The notes under the pieces: model-generated
Databases searched by the model: none
Seen by the model: only the letters and a program-made list of their open reading frames with translations
Told to the model about the DNA's origin: nothing
Position numbers and translations under genes: made by a program
Assembly (NCBI GenBank): GCA_963786295.1
Contig: CAWAYV010000028.1
Coordinates: 62,001 to 126,000 of the forward strand
DNA: 64,000 nucleotides
Direction: 5' to 3'
DNA from: JACCZX01 sp963786295
GTDB taxonomy: Bacteria > Pseudomonadota > Gammaproteobacteria > Burkholderiales > Burkholderiaceae_F
In this document: positions 47,799 through 56,571 of the stretch, piece after piece
Layout: each line of letters starts with the position of its first letter
Position numbering within the stretch: position 1 is the first letter of the stretch

Positions 47799-48676
47799 TG
47801 CTCCGCACGCTTGTCCTGGCGCTCGCTCTCGCGGCGGCGCCGGGACACGTCCTCGCACAGCAGAAGCTGCGCGTCGTCACGACGTCGGCGGACCTCAAGT
47901 CACTGGCCGAGGCGGTCGGTGGCGCGCGCGTGGACGTCGAAAGCCTCGCTGCGCCGGAGCAGGATCCGCACGCCATCGAATTGAAGCCGGCGCAGCTCGC
48001 ACGCGTGCGCAGCGCGGCGCTGCTGATCCGCGTCGGCCTTGATCATGAGCCATGGGTAGCGAAGCTGCGGCTGCCCGAGAGCGTGGTCGTCGTCGACGCC
48101 TCGCGCGGTGTGCGTCTGATCCAGACGCAGACACCACGCCTGCGCGTCGAGCGCCGCGCGCATGTGCATGCCTTCGGCAATACGCATTACTGGCTCGACC
48201 CGGCGAACGCCGTTCCGATCACCGCCGCGATACGGGACGCGCTCGCGAAGCTCAGCCCGCAGGATGCGAAATTCTTCGACACGAACAGGACTGCCTTTAT
48301 CGATGCGCTGACCAAGAAGATCGAGGACTGGAAGAAAGTCCTCGCGCCTTTTCGCGGCGCGAAGATCGTGGTCGTGCACGACAGTTGGTCGTATTTCGCC
48401 GAGCACTTCGGTCTGCAGATCGTGGCAGCCGCCGAGCCACATCCTGGTGTGCCGCCGTCGCCGGCCGAGCTCGCCGCGCTGTTCCAGCGCATGCGCGAGA
48501 GCGGCGTGAAGATTCTGATCGCAGACCCGCACTCCAACCCGTCGCTCGTGCGCCAGATCGCCACCAAAGGCGGCGCGCATGCAGTGACGCTATCTCCTTC
48601 GGGACACGACTACATCCGTCTCTTCGACGATAACGTGACGAGACTTGTCGAGGCGCTGAAGCGGGCCGGGCCGTGA
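47798..48676 (+). CDS. Metal ABC transporter substrate-binding protein (ZnuA/TroA-like)
   Basis: 292 residues with a signal peptide (LVLALALAAAPGHVLAQ). Metal ligands are visible: His in EQDPHAIELKP, His in GNTHYWLDPANA, His in VVVHDSWSYFAEHFGLQ and the acidic residue near IADPHSNPS. No His-rich loop of the zinc-specific type is seen, so Mn, Fe or Zn remain possible. The GTG start overlaps the formamidase stop. It is followed by the permease with a four-base overlap; no ATPase gene is found. Confidence 0.88.
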   Translation: MLRTLVLALALAAAPGHVLAQQKLRVVTTSADLKSLAEAVGGARVDVESLAAPEQDPHAIELKPAQLARVRSAALLIRVGLDHEPWVAKLRLPESVVVVDASRGVRLIQTQTPRLRVERRAHVHAFGNTHYWLDPANAVPITAAIRDALAKLSPQDAKFFDTNRTAFIDALTKKIEDWKKVLAPFRGAKIVVVHDSWSYFAEHFGLQIVAAAEPHPGVPPSPAELAALFQRMRESGVKILIADPHSNPSLVRQIATKGGAHAVTLSPSGHDYIRLFDDNVTRLVEALKRAGP

Positions 48677-49917
48677 CGGAGCTGCTGTTCTGGCCTCTTG
48701 TCGCAGGGCTCGTGCTCACACTGATTCACGCGTGGTTCGGACTGCACGTGCTCGCGCGTGGCGTCGTCTTTGTTGATCTTTCGCTCGCGCAGGTGGCCGC
48801 GCTCGGCCTCACCGTCGCGATCCTCGCCGGCCACGGCGTGCAGAGCGAGGCCGCCTACTGGTACGCACTCGCATTCGCGCTCGGCGGAGCCGTGCTCTTT
48901 GCGCTGGCGCGCGGCTATGAACGCAACATCCAGCAGGAAGCCGTCATCGGCATCGTGTACGCGGTGTCCGCCTCGCTCGGCGTGATCGCGCTCGACCGCG
49001 CGCCGCAAGGCGCCGAGCACATCAAGCAGCTGCTGATCGGCTCCATCCTTACCGTTACATCGCAGGAAGTCGGCGCGCTCGCGGCGCTTTACGCCTGCAT
49101 CGGCTTCGTGCACTTTGCTGTTAGGCGCGCGCTCGTCGATGTGTCCTTCCATCCGCAGCAGGCTGCTGCGCGAGGACGGCGCGTGTTTCTTTGGGATGTG
49201 GTCTTCTACGGCTCCTTCGCCCTCGTGGTCACCTCGTCCGTGCGTATCGCGGGCGTGCTGCTCGTCTTCGCCTACCTGATCGTCCCAGCCGCTCTCGCCG
49301 GCCTTTTTACGCCCGACCTGCTGCGCCGCTTGCTCATCGCCTGGGCCCTCGGCATTGCGCTTACAGCCGCCGGTCTCTATGCCTCGTGGACGTGGGACCT
49401 GCCGACAGGCCCGGCAATCGTCAGCGCTTTCGGCGCTGCGACCGCGCTGGTTGGCGTCGCGTTTGCGCTGAAGAGACTTTCATTCCGCACGATGGGGAAG
49501 CTGGTGTTTGCGGCGATCGCCGGGGCGGGCCTGCTCCTTCTCGCGTTCCCAAGAATGGATCAGCCGTGGCTTGACGCCGTCGAGAGTGTCGCGCCACCGA
49601 TACAGACAACTTTTCTGACGGAGTTCGAGCGCGCAACGCGTACGGAGATGCACGAATCGATCGAGCGCGCTCAAGCCGAGCTGGCGCGACTGCGCGAACT
49701 CGAGCAGGACGTGCGATGGGCAAAGCGGGAGATGGATCCAGAGAAGATCGAACGCCTGCGTCAATACTTGGCCGGCCGCAGCGAGATCTCTGCGGGTGAG
49801 CAACTTGTCTTACGCCATCTGCGCGATAAGGCACGAGACCGACAGCGACTAATGCTGGGCCTTCCGTTGGTGCTCATCGGAGTCGGTGGCTTCTATCTCC
49901 TATCAAAGAGGCGATGA
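48673..49917 (+). CDS. Metal ABC permease with coiled-coil C-terminal extension
   Basis: 414 residues. Residues 1-285 form the ABC-3 permease with 8-9 membrane segments (GLVLTLIHAWFGLHVLARGVVFVDLSLAQVAALG at the start; SVRIAGVLLVFAYLIVPAALAGL, the family's cytoplasmic/helix signature). An unusual extension of about 115 residues follows: EFERATRTEMHESIERAQAELARLRELEQDV reads as a coiled coil, then a charged stretch and a last membrane helix (LMLGLPLVLIGVGGFYLL). Usual relatives are about 270-290 residues. The ATP-binding subunit must be encoded elsewhere, if the system works. Confidence 0.85.
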   Translation: MTELLFWPLVAGLVLTLIHAWFGLHVLARGVVFVDLSLAQVAALGLTVAILAGHGVQSEAAYWYALAFALGGAVLFALARGYERNIQQEAVIGIVYAVSASLGVIALDRAPQGAEHIKQLLIGSILTVTSQEVGALAALYACIGFVHFAVRRALVDVSFHPQQAAARGRRVFLWDVVFYGSFALVVTSSVRIAGVLLVFAYLIVPAALAGLFTPDLLRRLLIAWALGIALTAAGLYASWTWDLPTGPAIVSAFGAATALVGVAFALKRLSFRTMGKLVFAAIAGAGLLLLAFPRMDQPWLDAVESVAPPIQTTFLTEFERATRTEMHESIERAQAELARLRELEQDVRWAKREMDPEKIERLRQYLAGRSEISAGEQLVLRHLRDKARDRQRLMLGLPLVLIGVGGFYLLSKRR

Positions 49918-49920
49918 CCC

Positions 49921-50601
49921 CTACCTCGCTCGCTTGCGACGGCAGCCGAGAAGGCCAATGACGCCAATAGTTAACAGTGCAAGAACAGAGGGCTCAGGTA
50001 TGGCAGGACCGGTGAGCTGGAAATCTTGCCGGTTCCCCACCGGCCCTTGTACCTGCGGCAGCCACGGGTCGGCTGGGTCGTCACGGCTATGACTGTTGCC
50101 AAGCGCATCTTGCATTGCCCAGAACCAGTTATCGTCAGTATCCGCTGACGTGTTATTGAAGATGGAGAGCCAGAAGAAGGTGTTGGGCGCCAGGGTTATC
50201 GGAGCCACGTTGGCTGAATAGGCGAAAAGATCGGAGCCGGTTAAATCTATTCCGGTATCGGTACGCCCCGGATTCCCGATCGACAAGGAAAGAAAAGGTG
50301 TGACCACGGGGGAGCCCCCGACATCCGCGAAAAGTTGGATGGTGAAGTTGTCCGGCTGAGTCGGCGTATTAGAAGGGAAGTAGAGTCCCGTCCACTGGAT
50401 GCCGGTGATCACGTTCGCGCCCGGAGCCAAACTGAAATCATCCGCGACAAACAGCGGGAAGTCGGTATCGCTGACGAAGCTGTTACTAGGTGTTGTGCCA
50501 TTGTCATAAATGACGAGCGCAGTCGCCGGGGTAACCCAAGCCAACATCAGCGCGGTCAGTACGTTTGCCATGTTTTTTGTCACGACAGGCTCCTCATGCA
50601 A
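49921..50601 (-). CDS. PEP-CTERM sorting-signal protein
   Basis: 226 residues: signal peptide (MANVLTALMLAWVTPATALV, start at residue 1 or at MANVL), a beta-rich middle with many Asn, Thr and Asp (VADDFSLAPGANVITGIQWTGLYF, TFFWLSIFNNTSADTDDNWFW), and a C-terminal PEP motif, hydrophobic helix and basic tail (IPEPSVLALLTIGVIGLLGCRRKRAR). Exosortase substrate for surface or matrix export. The organism should therefore encode an exosortase (EpsH/XrtA type) elsewhere. It is convergent with the metal permease. Confidence 0.88.
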   Translation of the reverse strand: MHEEPVVTKNMANVLTALMLAWVTPATALVIYDNGTTPSNSFVSDTDFPLFVADDFSLAPGANVITGIQWTGLYFPSNTPTQPDNFTIQLFADVGGSPVVTPFLSLSIGNPGRTDTGIDLTGSDLFAYSANVAPITLAPNTFFWLSIFNNTSADTDDNWFWAMQDALGNSHSRDDPADPWLPQVQGPVGNRQDFQLTGPAIPEPSVLALLTIGVIGLLGCRRKRAR

Positions 50602-51445
50602 TCAGTGTCACGAAAGGGATTTAATCCCACGCAACGGGTGTGCCAGCATTTTTTTTATTCTTCCTAATCAATCGCCTATCCTGATAGCCCTATCGACGTC
50701 TCATCGACAGTGTCAAAAATCTCGACATAGGTCACACGCGGCACTGGCAGCTCGGACGCATTTTGAGCGCCAAACTTCTGCACCGAGAGAAACGCTCGTC
50801 GCTTGTCGCATCCGCAATTTGATTTCTGCCTGCTACGGCCCTGCGGCTGATTCGCGACGCAAGGAAATGAACGCTATGGCGAAGTTCTGCTCATGGCCGA
50901 TTGCAGATGCTTCGCAAGTCGGCGCACGGATGGATTTCAATGCCGCCACATTCAGAGGGCTCGCGGTTGCATTGTCCGATCGCGTCGCTATTCGCTCTGG
51001 AGAGCAGTCTCTGCTAGGCGCACGATCGTCTTGACGTTGCCGTCGCGCACTGTGAGTGTGTCTCCATCAGGCGCGCTTACAAAAACGAGTGCCGCGGCGA
51101 TTAATGACAGCATTATTACCAAACCTGAAATACGTAATTGCTTGCTAGGAGCACATCGCAACATCAGTGCTCCTGCCAACGTGTTTAAAAAATTCTCGCC
51201 TACCATTAATACTAGATAGCGGAAATAGGTTAGCCACGAGCTGCACCTAATGCACATTCGGATCGTGTAAGTAAATTTTGCACGCGCCCGTTACGGTGCG
51301 CATGTCGAGGCGCTTTACATCACGGCGAACCAGCGCTGACCCACAACGCAAAAGTTGTTGTCCAATCAGTCTCTTGGCATACCGCCGCACCTTGGACTGA
51401 CTCTTGCTTGACTGCGGCTTCTCGCCCTTGTGAAAGGAGCCGTCG
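50602..51445. other. 844-base low-content region between PEP-CTERM genes
   Basis: No convincing full gene. A GGGATTTAATCCC hairpin-like palindrome lies at 50616-50628, upstream of the - strand PEP-CTERM gene. A probable nuclease remnant lies at 50988-51257. The remainder (50629-50987 and 51258-51445) shows nothing I recognise apart from the GAAAGGAG before the next gene's ATG. Base composition is more A/T-rich than the neighbourhood. Confidence 0.5.
50988..51257 (-). pseudogene. Possible thermonuclease (SNase)-like remnant
   Basis: An 89-residue frame with a hydrophobic helix (ISGLVIMLSLIAAALVFVS) followed by DGDTLTVRDGNVKTIVRLAE, which matches the first strands of staphylococcal-nuclease-like domains (DGDTLTV...K-RLA). 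The expected IDAPE and later catalytic residues are missing; the frame runs into unrelated sequence and a stop. Either a decayed gene or chance resemblance. Confidence 0.35.
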
Positions 51446-52024
51446 ATGCTTCAGAAATTTGCAGTGTTGGCGTGCTTATCGCTCGGCACGCTCGCTTATG
51501 GCAGTGCAAGCGCGGCTGTGCTCGCCTGTCCGCCGAATATCAGCACGCTGGTCAGCGGCAGCACCGCCTGCCAGTACACCCTCGATCCGGCCACCGACGA
51601 CGTCAGCGCGGTCCCATTCACCGTCAATCAGGAGGCCTTTTTCAGTTTTACCGACTGGCAGTTCGATTCCCGAATTTTCGACTCGCCCACCGGTGCTGGC
51701 GGACAAGGCGGTAGCTGGGATATCACATCGATCTTCGACAGCAGCTGGACCGACGTGATGCTGATCTTCAAGGGCGGCGCGGACGCGCAGTTCGACATGA
51801 ATGGGTTGGTGGGTTATTTGCTCGAGGACGGCGTGCTGTCTGGCACCTGGGCGTCTCCGTTCAGAAATCCGCCCTTCATCGATCTCTCGCCCGGGCAGAC
51901 ACAGAACACTCTACACATCAGCGTGTACTTCCGCGACGACAGGGAAGTCGCGGAGCCGACCACCCTTGCGCTCCTCGCGTTTGGGCTCGTTGGCTTGGGC
52001 CTCGCTCGACGCCGCTATCAATAG
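51446..52024 (+). CDS. PEP-CTERM sorting-signal protein
   Basis: 192 residues: signal peptide (KFAVLACLSLGTLAYGSASA), a Cys pair near residues 28 and 42 (LACPP, TACQY), an Asp/Gly-rich beta middle, and the sorting end VAEPTTLALLAFGLVGLGLARRRYQ. The motif reads AEP instead of PEP, a tolerated variant. GAAAGGAG precedes the ATG. An exosortase substrate expected at the cell surface or in the matrix; function otherwise unknown. The 199 bases after it hold nothing recognised. Confidence 0.85.
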   Translation: MLQKFAVLACLSLGTLAYGSASAAVLACPPNISTLVSGSTACQYTLDPATDDVSAVPFTVNQEAFFSFTDWQFDSRIFDSPTGAGGQGGSWDITSIFDSSWTDVMLIFKGGADAQFDMNGLVGYLLEDGVLSGTWASPFRNPPFIDLSPGQTQNTLHISVYFRDDREVAEPTTLALLAFGLVGLGLARRRYQ

Positions 52025-52223
52025 GGAAGATCCGACCTCATCTTATTTGTGAGGGTGATCCAGCGTCTGCAATTCATTTCACCAATTTTCGATTTTCGCG
52101 ACGAGTTCCGCAAACGGCAGCTTGCAACGCATACCGGCCAGTCGACGAGAAAATCGCCACGGGCTGGTGTGGGTCGAAGCGGACATCATCGTCGAATGAA
52201 CAGCTCTCGACCCAAGGCCGCCG

Positions 52224-53195
52224 TCAACGTGCGCGCAGGTACCGCGGCTCGGTGAAGATCGACGACAGTTCGACGCGCTTGACTTCCGGGTGGTCGGGCA
52301 CTGCGTACAGCACGGGCGCGATCAGTTCTTCAAACAGTCCGCGCAGGCTGCGTGCCCCCGACTTGTACTCGATGGCCAGGTCGGCAATCTCCTCGAACGC
52401 ACGCGGCGCGACGACGAGGTCGACACCCTGAACCTTGAGGATGGCCTGGAACTGCCGGTAGATGCAGTTGCGCGGTTCGGTCATGATCCGGACCAGCATG
52501 TCGCGCGACAGGTCGCGCAGTCGTGCAACGGTGGTGAGTCGCCCGCTGAATTCCGGGATCAGGCCGAATTCGACGAGGTCGGTCGGTTTCACGCGTTCGT
52601 TCAACCGCTCGAGCATCCGCCGACTGTCCTCGTCCGACGTGGCGACGAAGCCGAAGCTATGGCTGCTGGACATGATCGCGTTGAGCCCGACGAACGCTCC
52701 GCCACAGATGAAGAGAACGTGCGTCGTGTCGAGGTACTCGCCGCTCGCAAGGCGCACCGGCGCGCCTTCCATGATCTTCAGCAACGCATGCTGGACGCTT
52801 TCGCCTGACGGACCGCGATCCGAGGCGGCCGAGGCCGACTTCAGTTTGTCGATCTCGTCGATGAACACGATGCCATGCTGGGTTCGCGTCACCTCGCCCT
52901 CGGCTTTGTCGTGCAGGCGCTCGAGGATGGCCTGGATCTCGTCGTTGACATAGCGCGACTGGGCGAGCGACGTTGCGTCTGCAGTCACGAACGGAACTTT
53001 CAGCAACCGCGCGAGCGATTCGCACAGCAGCGTCTTGCCGGTGCCGGTCGGGCCCACCAGCAGCACGTTGCTCTTGGTGATCTCCAGTCCTTCGTCGCGC
53101 GACAGTGCGAGCTTCTGGTAATGCGCATAGACGGCGACGGCTAATGTCTTCTTGGCGTCGTCCTGACCGATGACATACTGGTCCAGGTGACGCAC
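52224..53195 (-). CDS. ClpX-like AAA+ unfoldase without zinc-binding domain
   Basis: About 323 residues. Walker A GPTGTGKTLLCESLARLL, Walker B GIVFIDEIDKL, sensor segments (ILFICGGAF-like VLFICGGAFVGLNAIM), GLIPEFSGRLTTVARL and the C-terminal ClpX small domain (KSGARSLRGLFEELIAPVLY). The N-terminal zinc domain is absent, the RKH substrate loop between EGAPVR and TTHVLFICGG is deleted, and the ClpP-docking IGF is SFGF-like. The GTG start is conservative. A better start may be the ATG at 53252-53254 (MSEERG), four bases after the hydrolase stop, joined through a frameshift near 53215. Confidence 0.82.
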   Translation of the reverse strand: MRHLDQYVIGQDDAKKTLAVAVYAHYQKLALSRDEGLEITKSNVLLVGPTGTGKTLLCESLARLLKVPFVTADATSLAQSRYVNDEIQAILERLHDKAEGEVTRTQHGIVFIDEIDKLKSASAASDRGPSGESVQHALLKIMEGAPVRLASGEYLDTTHVLFICGGAFVGLNAIMSSSHSFGFVATSDEDSRRMLERLNERVKPTDLVEFGLIPEFSGRLTTVARLRDLSRDMLVRIMTEPRNCIYRQFQAILKVQGVDLVVAPRAFEEIADLAIEYKSGARSLRGLFEELIAPVLYAVPDHPEVKRVELSSIFTEPRYLRAR

Positions 53196-53258
53196 GATTT
53201 CTCGCTCGGCGTCACGCGAGGATCCAAGGCATTCATTCCACGCTCTTCGCTCATCGAA

Positions 53259-54212
53259 TCACGCACTCGAGCGACGGGCGGGTAACGCAGCCGTTATGTA
53301 GACAGGATCCGGTCGCGAGAAAAACGAATGCAGGATGTGATAGACGGTCAGATAGTTCTTTTGCTGAAAGCTGGCGTGCGAAATTCCGGGCATGACGGTG
53401 AACTGCTTGTCGGGATTGGGCAGTCGGGCAAAGAAATTCATCAGGTCATCGAATCCGGCGATGCCGTCGAACTCGCCACGCATCACGATCGTCGGGACCG
53501 TGATGGCTGCGGGATCGACGATCGGTAACTTCGAGCACATGTCAATGTACGTTCCGTTCGGCATCGACGAATCGAGCGCAAGGATCGCGTCGGCGAACGC
53601 ATCGATGACGCGCTTGTCCGCGCACTCGGGATGATCGCGCTCGAAAATGGAGTAGACGAACGCTCTGTCGATAGGCCGGCGCTTTGCCTTAAGAAACTCC
53701 GGAAGTTTCTTGCGCCGCTGTTCCAGCGTGGGACTTCCTTCGCCGGTCCAGACGAATGCGTCGAGCGCTAGGCGCGCGACGCGATCCGGATGCCTTTGCG
53801 CGAACAGTGCTGCGCGCAGCGCGCCCGAAGAAATGCCGTAGACGAGGAAACTCTGCACGCCGCGGGTGCGGCTGATGTAGTCGGTCGCGGCAGCCAGGTC
53901 GTCGGCGCCGTTGGCGATGTCGCACGTAATGTCGCGGTTCTTGTCGGATCGCCCGTAGCCTTCCATATCGACGCTCCAGCACACGAAGCCGCGCCGCGCA
54001 AACCAGTCCATCACTGACGAATCGGCGCGTCCAGCGACCTTCAAGTCGAACGTAGGTTGCGACGCCATCGACGAGCCATGGACAAAGAGCACCGCCGGCT
54101 TGTTATCTGGCGCGTCGACGAATTTCTCCCATAGAAACAGGCGCACGTCCCCTTTCTTGGTCCAGTGCTCGACGCCAGTCACCGGCGCGTTGACGCCAGT
54201 TGATTCGGACAT
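53259..54212 (-). CDS. Alpha/beta-hydrolase
   Basis: 317 residues. Oxyanion/strand motif AVLFVHGSSMASQPTFDL, nucleophile-elbow candidate FLVYGISSGALRAALFA (Gly-Ile-Ser-Ser-Gly), the acid probably in IVMRGEFDGIAGFDD, and the His in MPGISHASFQQKN. No signal peptide. The start beginning MSESTGVNAPV is chosen over a longer frame that runs into the receptor gene. It lies 28 bases downstream of the Bug receptor gene; hydrolysis of an ester linked to that receptor's ligand is possible but unproven. Confidence 0.83.
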   Translation of the reverse strand: MSESTGVNAPVTGVEHWTKKGDVRLFLWEKFVDAPDNKPAVLFVHGSSMASQPTFDLKVAGRADSSVMDWFARRGFVCWSVDMEGYGRSDKNRDITCDIANGADDLAAATDYISRTRGVQSFLVYGISSGALRAALFAQRHPDRVARLALDAFVWTGEGSPTLEQRRKKLPEFLKAKRRPIDRAFVYSIFERDHPECADKRVIDAFADAILALDSSMPNGTYIDMCSKLPIVDPAAITVPTIVMRGEFDGIAGFDDLMNFFARLPNPDKQFTVMPGISHASFQQKNYLTVYHILHSFFSRPDPVYITAALPARRSSA

Positions 54213-54240
54213 CGCCTTTTCGTGATGGGGCGCGACCGCG

Positions 54241-55227
54241 CTAATCGATTTTGGCACCGGTTCCCTTGATGATTTTCGCCCAACGGTCGATCTCTTCACG
54301 AAAGAAGATCCCGAATTCGGCAGGCGTCGATGCCACGAGTTCTATCGACGCATTGGCCATGTAGGTTTTCACCTCGGGTGTCGCCATCGTAGCCACTAGC
54401 TCCCGATGCAGCTTGTCGATGATCGGTGCTGGTGTGCCTTTAGGTGCCATCAAGCCCAACCAGACGTACGCGGCGTACCCTGGAACGGCCGTTTCGGCAA
54501 TCGTTGGCACGTCGGGCAATTGCGGCGAACGATTGGCGCTGGTCACCGCAAGCGCACGAAGTTTTCCCGCCTTAATGTGCCCCAGCATGCCGGCAAGGCC
54601 GGGAAACGACACCATGACCTGGCCGCCCAATAAGTCGGTCGTCGCTTGGCCGCTGCCGCGATAGGGAATGTGGTTCATCTTGAGTCCCGTCTGCGACAGA
54701 AAAAGTGCAGCGAACAAGTGCTGGCCGCTGCCGTTGCCGGATGACGCGTAGTCCAGCTGGCCCGGCCGCTCCCTGGCGTACGTGATCAGCTCCTGAATCG
54801 ACTGCACGGGAAGCGACGGATGCACGACCAGAACGCCAGGTTCGCGTCCAATCAATGTGATCGGAACGAAGTCGTCGAGCGGATGAAACTTCAGTTGCGA
54901 ATACAAAGTCGCGCTGATCGCATTGGTCTGCGAAGCGAGCAGAAGCGTGTAACCATCCGGCGGGGATTTCGCGGCGAGCTCGGCACCTATCGTCGCGCCG
55001 GCGCCAGGTTTGTTTTCAACGACGACCTGTTGGCCCAGACGTTTGGGAAGCTCCTGGGCAATGATCCGCGTCGGTCCATCGACCGCGCCGCCGGGCGAGA
55101 ATGGCACGATGATTCGAATCGGCCGTGACGGGTAGTCCTGCGCGTGCAGCGGCCCCTGACCGACGACACCCAGACTCACGCAGATGGCCAGGCTCAGGCG
55201 GCGCGCAAGGTTTCGTGGATCGATCAT
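54241..55227 (-). CDS. Bug/TctC-family solute receptor
   Basis: 328 residues, intact. Signal peptide (SLAICVSLGVVGQGPLHAQ), YPSRPIRIIVPFSPGGAVDGPTRIIAQEL, VVVENKPGAGATIGAELAAKSPPDGYTLLLASQ, ligand loop DYASSGNGSGQHLFAALFL and the end GTGAKID. GGAGAC precedes the ATG. The nearest permease sequence upstream on this strand is only a tctA 3' fragment, so in this assembly the receptor lacks its own complete transporter; the tctA at 57389 may be its true partner in the organism. Confidence 0.9.
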   Translation of the reverse strand: MIDPRNLARRLSLAICVSLGVVGQGPLHAQDYPSRPIRIIVPFSPGGAVDGPTRIIAQELPKRLGQQVVVENKPGAGATIGAELAAKSPPDGYTLLLASQTNAISATLYSQLKFHPLDDFVPITLIGREPGVLVVHPSLPVQSIQELITYARERPGQLDYASSGNGSGQHLFAALFLSQTGLKMNHIPYRGSGQATTDLLGGQVMVSFPGLAGMLGHIKAGKLRALAVTSANRSPQLPDVPTIAETAVPGYAAYVWLGLMAPKGTPAPIIDKLHRELVATMATPEVKTYMANASIELVASTPAEFGIFFREEIDRWAKIIKGTGAKID

Positions 55228-55281
55228 CGTGTCTCCATCTTGACGATGCAGTTCCATCATCGCTCTGTCCGTTGCCTTCGT

Positions 55282-55674
55282 CTAGAAATCCGCTGCGTCC
55301 ACCTGTGCGTCGTTCTCGCGTAGGCGTCTCTTCGCTTCGGCACGATGATGCTGCCACAACGCCAGCACGACCGATCCGACCGCGGCTGCGAGCAGCGCTC
55401 CTGAAATCGGGCGCGTCACGAAAAGCCACGGATCCGGATCGCTCATGATCGAACGTATCAGGTTGATCTCGATCTGGTCGCCGAGGATCACGCCGAGAAT
55501 GAAAGGGGCCAGAGGTAGCCCGACCTTGACCATCGCGTAGCCGAGCACGCCGAAGGCGAGCAGCACGTAGACGTTCGACATCGTGTTGTTCAGCGCGAAG
55601 GCGCCGACCACGCACAGGACGAGCACGATCGGATAGAGCAAGGACTTTGGCACCGTGACCACTTTCAGCGCCCA
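55282..55674 (-). pseudogene. TctA C-terminal fragment (3' copy)
   Basis: The last about 130 codons of a tctA, equal to 57389-57781 at about 97% identity. Eleven or so substitutions leave only one amino-acid change (D for N in DAQV-AADF), so both copies were under selection for protein function. Sequence similarity stops abruptly at 55674. Without the first 380 residues it cannot work as a permease. It ends 54 bases before the Bug receptor gene, as a normal tctA would. Confidence 0.85.
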
Positions 55675-55702
55675 CGCCAACCCGTACCTAGGCCATGGAC
55701 CG

Positions 55703-55727
55703 CTATGGGGACCCCATAGTGGGTGGC
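55703..55727. repeat. Short repeat, copy 1, with perfect palindrome
   Basis: 55703-55719 is a perfect 17-base palindrome (CTATGGGG, A, CCCCATAG). 55707-55727 matches 56931-56951 in the same orientation at 20 of 21 bases. The two copies lie just outside the amidotransferase and HTH genes. Weaker similarity extends some 15-20 bases either side. Confidence 0.65.
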
Positions 55728-55738
55728 AGAGTCGGACC

Positions 55739-56563
55739 TTACCGCGTCGGCGTGAACGGTCGGAGCTCGTCCTCGCCCGGCCGGATGATGCCGACGTGGG
55801 CCTCGGGCACCTCGTTCCAGGCGCCTGCGAGGTCGCCGAGAGGCTCGGAGACGACGACCCGCGTCTCGTCCGAGAGACCGGCGAGCTCCGCGCTCTCCGG
55901 GTACATCGCCTGCAAGGCGTCCATCCTCGTGCTGAAGTAGAGCGACCTCGACTCGCCCTCGCTCGAGTAGCGGAACGCGTAGACGCAACGCCCGTCGGTC
56001 GTCGCGATCGTCATCTGGATCGGCAGCTCGACACCGTACCGGCGCCCGGTCTCCTCGACGAATCCGACCATGCGTTCGACGGCGCCGACAGGATCGCTCT
56101 CGAGCCCGAAGGTCAGGGCGAGGTAGAACATCGTCTCCGAGTCGGTCGTGCCCTCGATCGACGTGAAGAGCGAGTCGTCGACCGCGAGCACGAGCTCGCG
56201 CCGGACGCGCGAGAACTCGCGGATCAGCCCGTTGTGCATCCAGAGCCAACGTCCGTAGCGGAACGGGTGCGCGTTCGTCTCCTGAATCGCCGTACCCGTC
56301 GAGGCGCGGATGTGCGCGAAGAAGAGGTGCGACGAGACGCCAGCGGCGAGCTCACGCAGGTTGCGGTCGTTCCAGGCCGGATGGACGCTGCGGTAGAGCC
56401 GCGGCGTTTCGCCGTCGTACCAGCCGACGCCGAAGCCGTCGCCGTTCGTCGTCGTCGCACCCTGGCGGGAATGCAGGCTCTGGTCGATCAGGGAGCGGTC
56501 GCGCTTGACGAGCAGCTCCTCGAGCCGGATCGGCGACCCCGAGTATGCGAGCCAGCGGCACAT
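55739..56563 (-). CDS. Class II glutamine amidotransferase (YafJ/EgtC-like)
   Basis: 274 residues. N-terminal nucleophile Cys2 (MCRWLAYSGSPIRLEELL), then HSRQGATTTNGDGFGVGWYDG, FAHIRASTGTAIQETNAHPF, the active-site LWMHNGLIREF and the later TDSETMFYLALTFGLE. The NTN-hydrolase glutaminase domain stands alone. EgtC hydrolyses gamma-glutamyl ergothioneine intermediates, but no ergothioneine genes lie here, so only the family can be claimed. No frameshift, unlike most neighbours, and the sequence style resembles actinobacterial relatives. It follows the HTH gene by eight bases. Confidence 0.88.
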   Translation of the reverse strand: MCRWLAYSGSPIRLEELLVKRDRSLIDQSLHSRQGATTTNGDGFGVGWYDGETPRLYRSVHPAWNDRNLRELAAGVSSHLFFAHIRASTGTAIQETNAHPFRYGRWLWMHNGLIREFSRVRRELVLAVDDSLFTSIEGTTDSETMFYLALTFGLESDPVGAVERMVGFVEETGRRYGVELPIQMTIATTDGRCVYAFRYSSEGESRSLYFSTRMDALQAMYPESAELAGLSDETRVVVSEPLGDLAGAWNEVPEAHVGIIRPGEDELRPFTPTR

Positions 56564-56571
56564 CGTCGACC

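Noticed and set aside
50616..50628. GGGATTTAATCCC palindrome as a regulator site
   Set aside because: Single copy with no candidate regulator nearby; a short palindrome alone is weak evidence.
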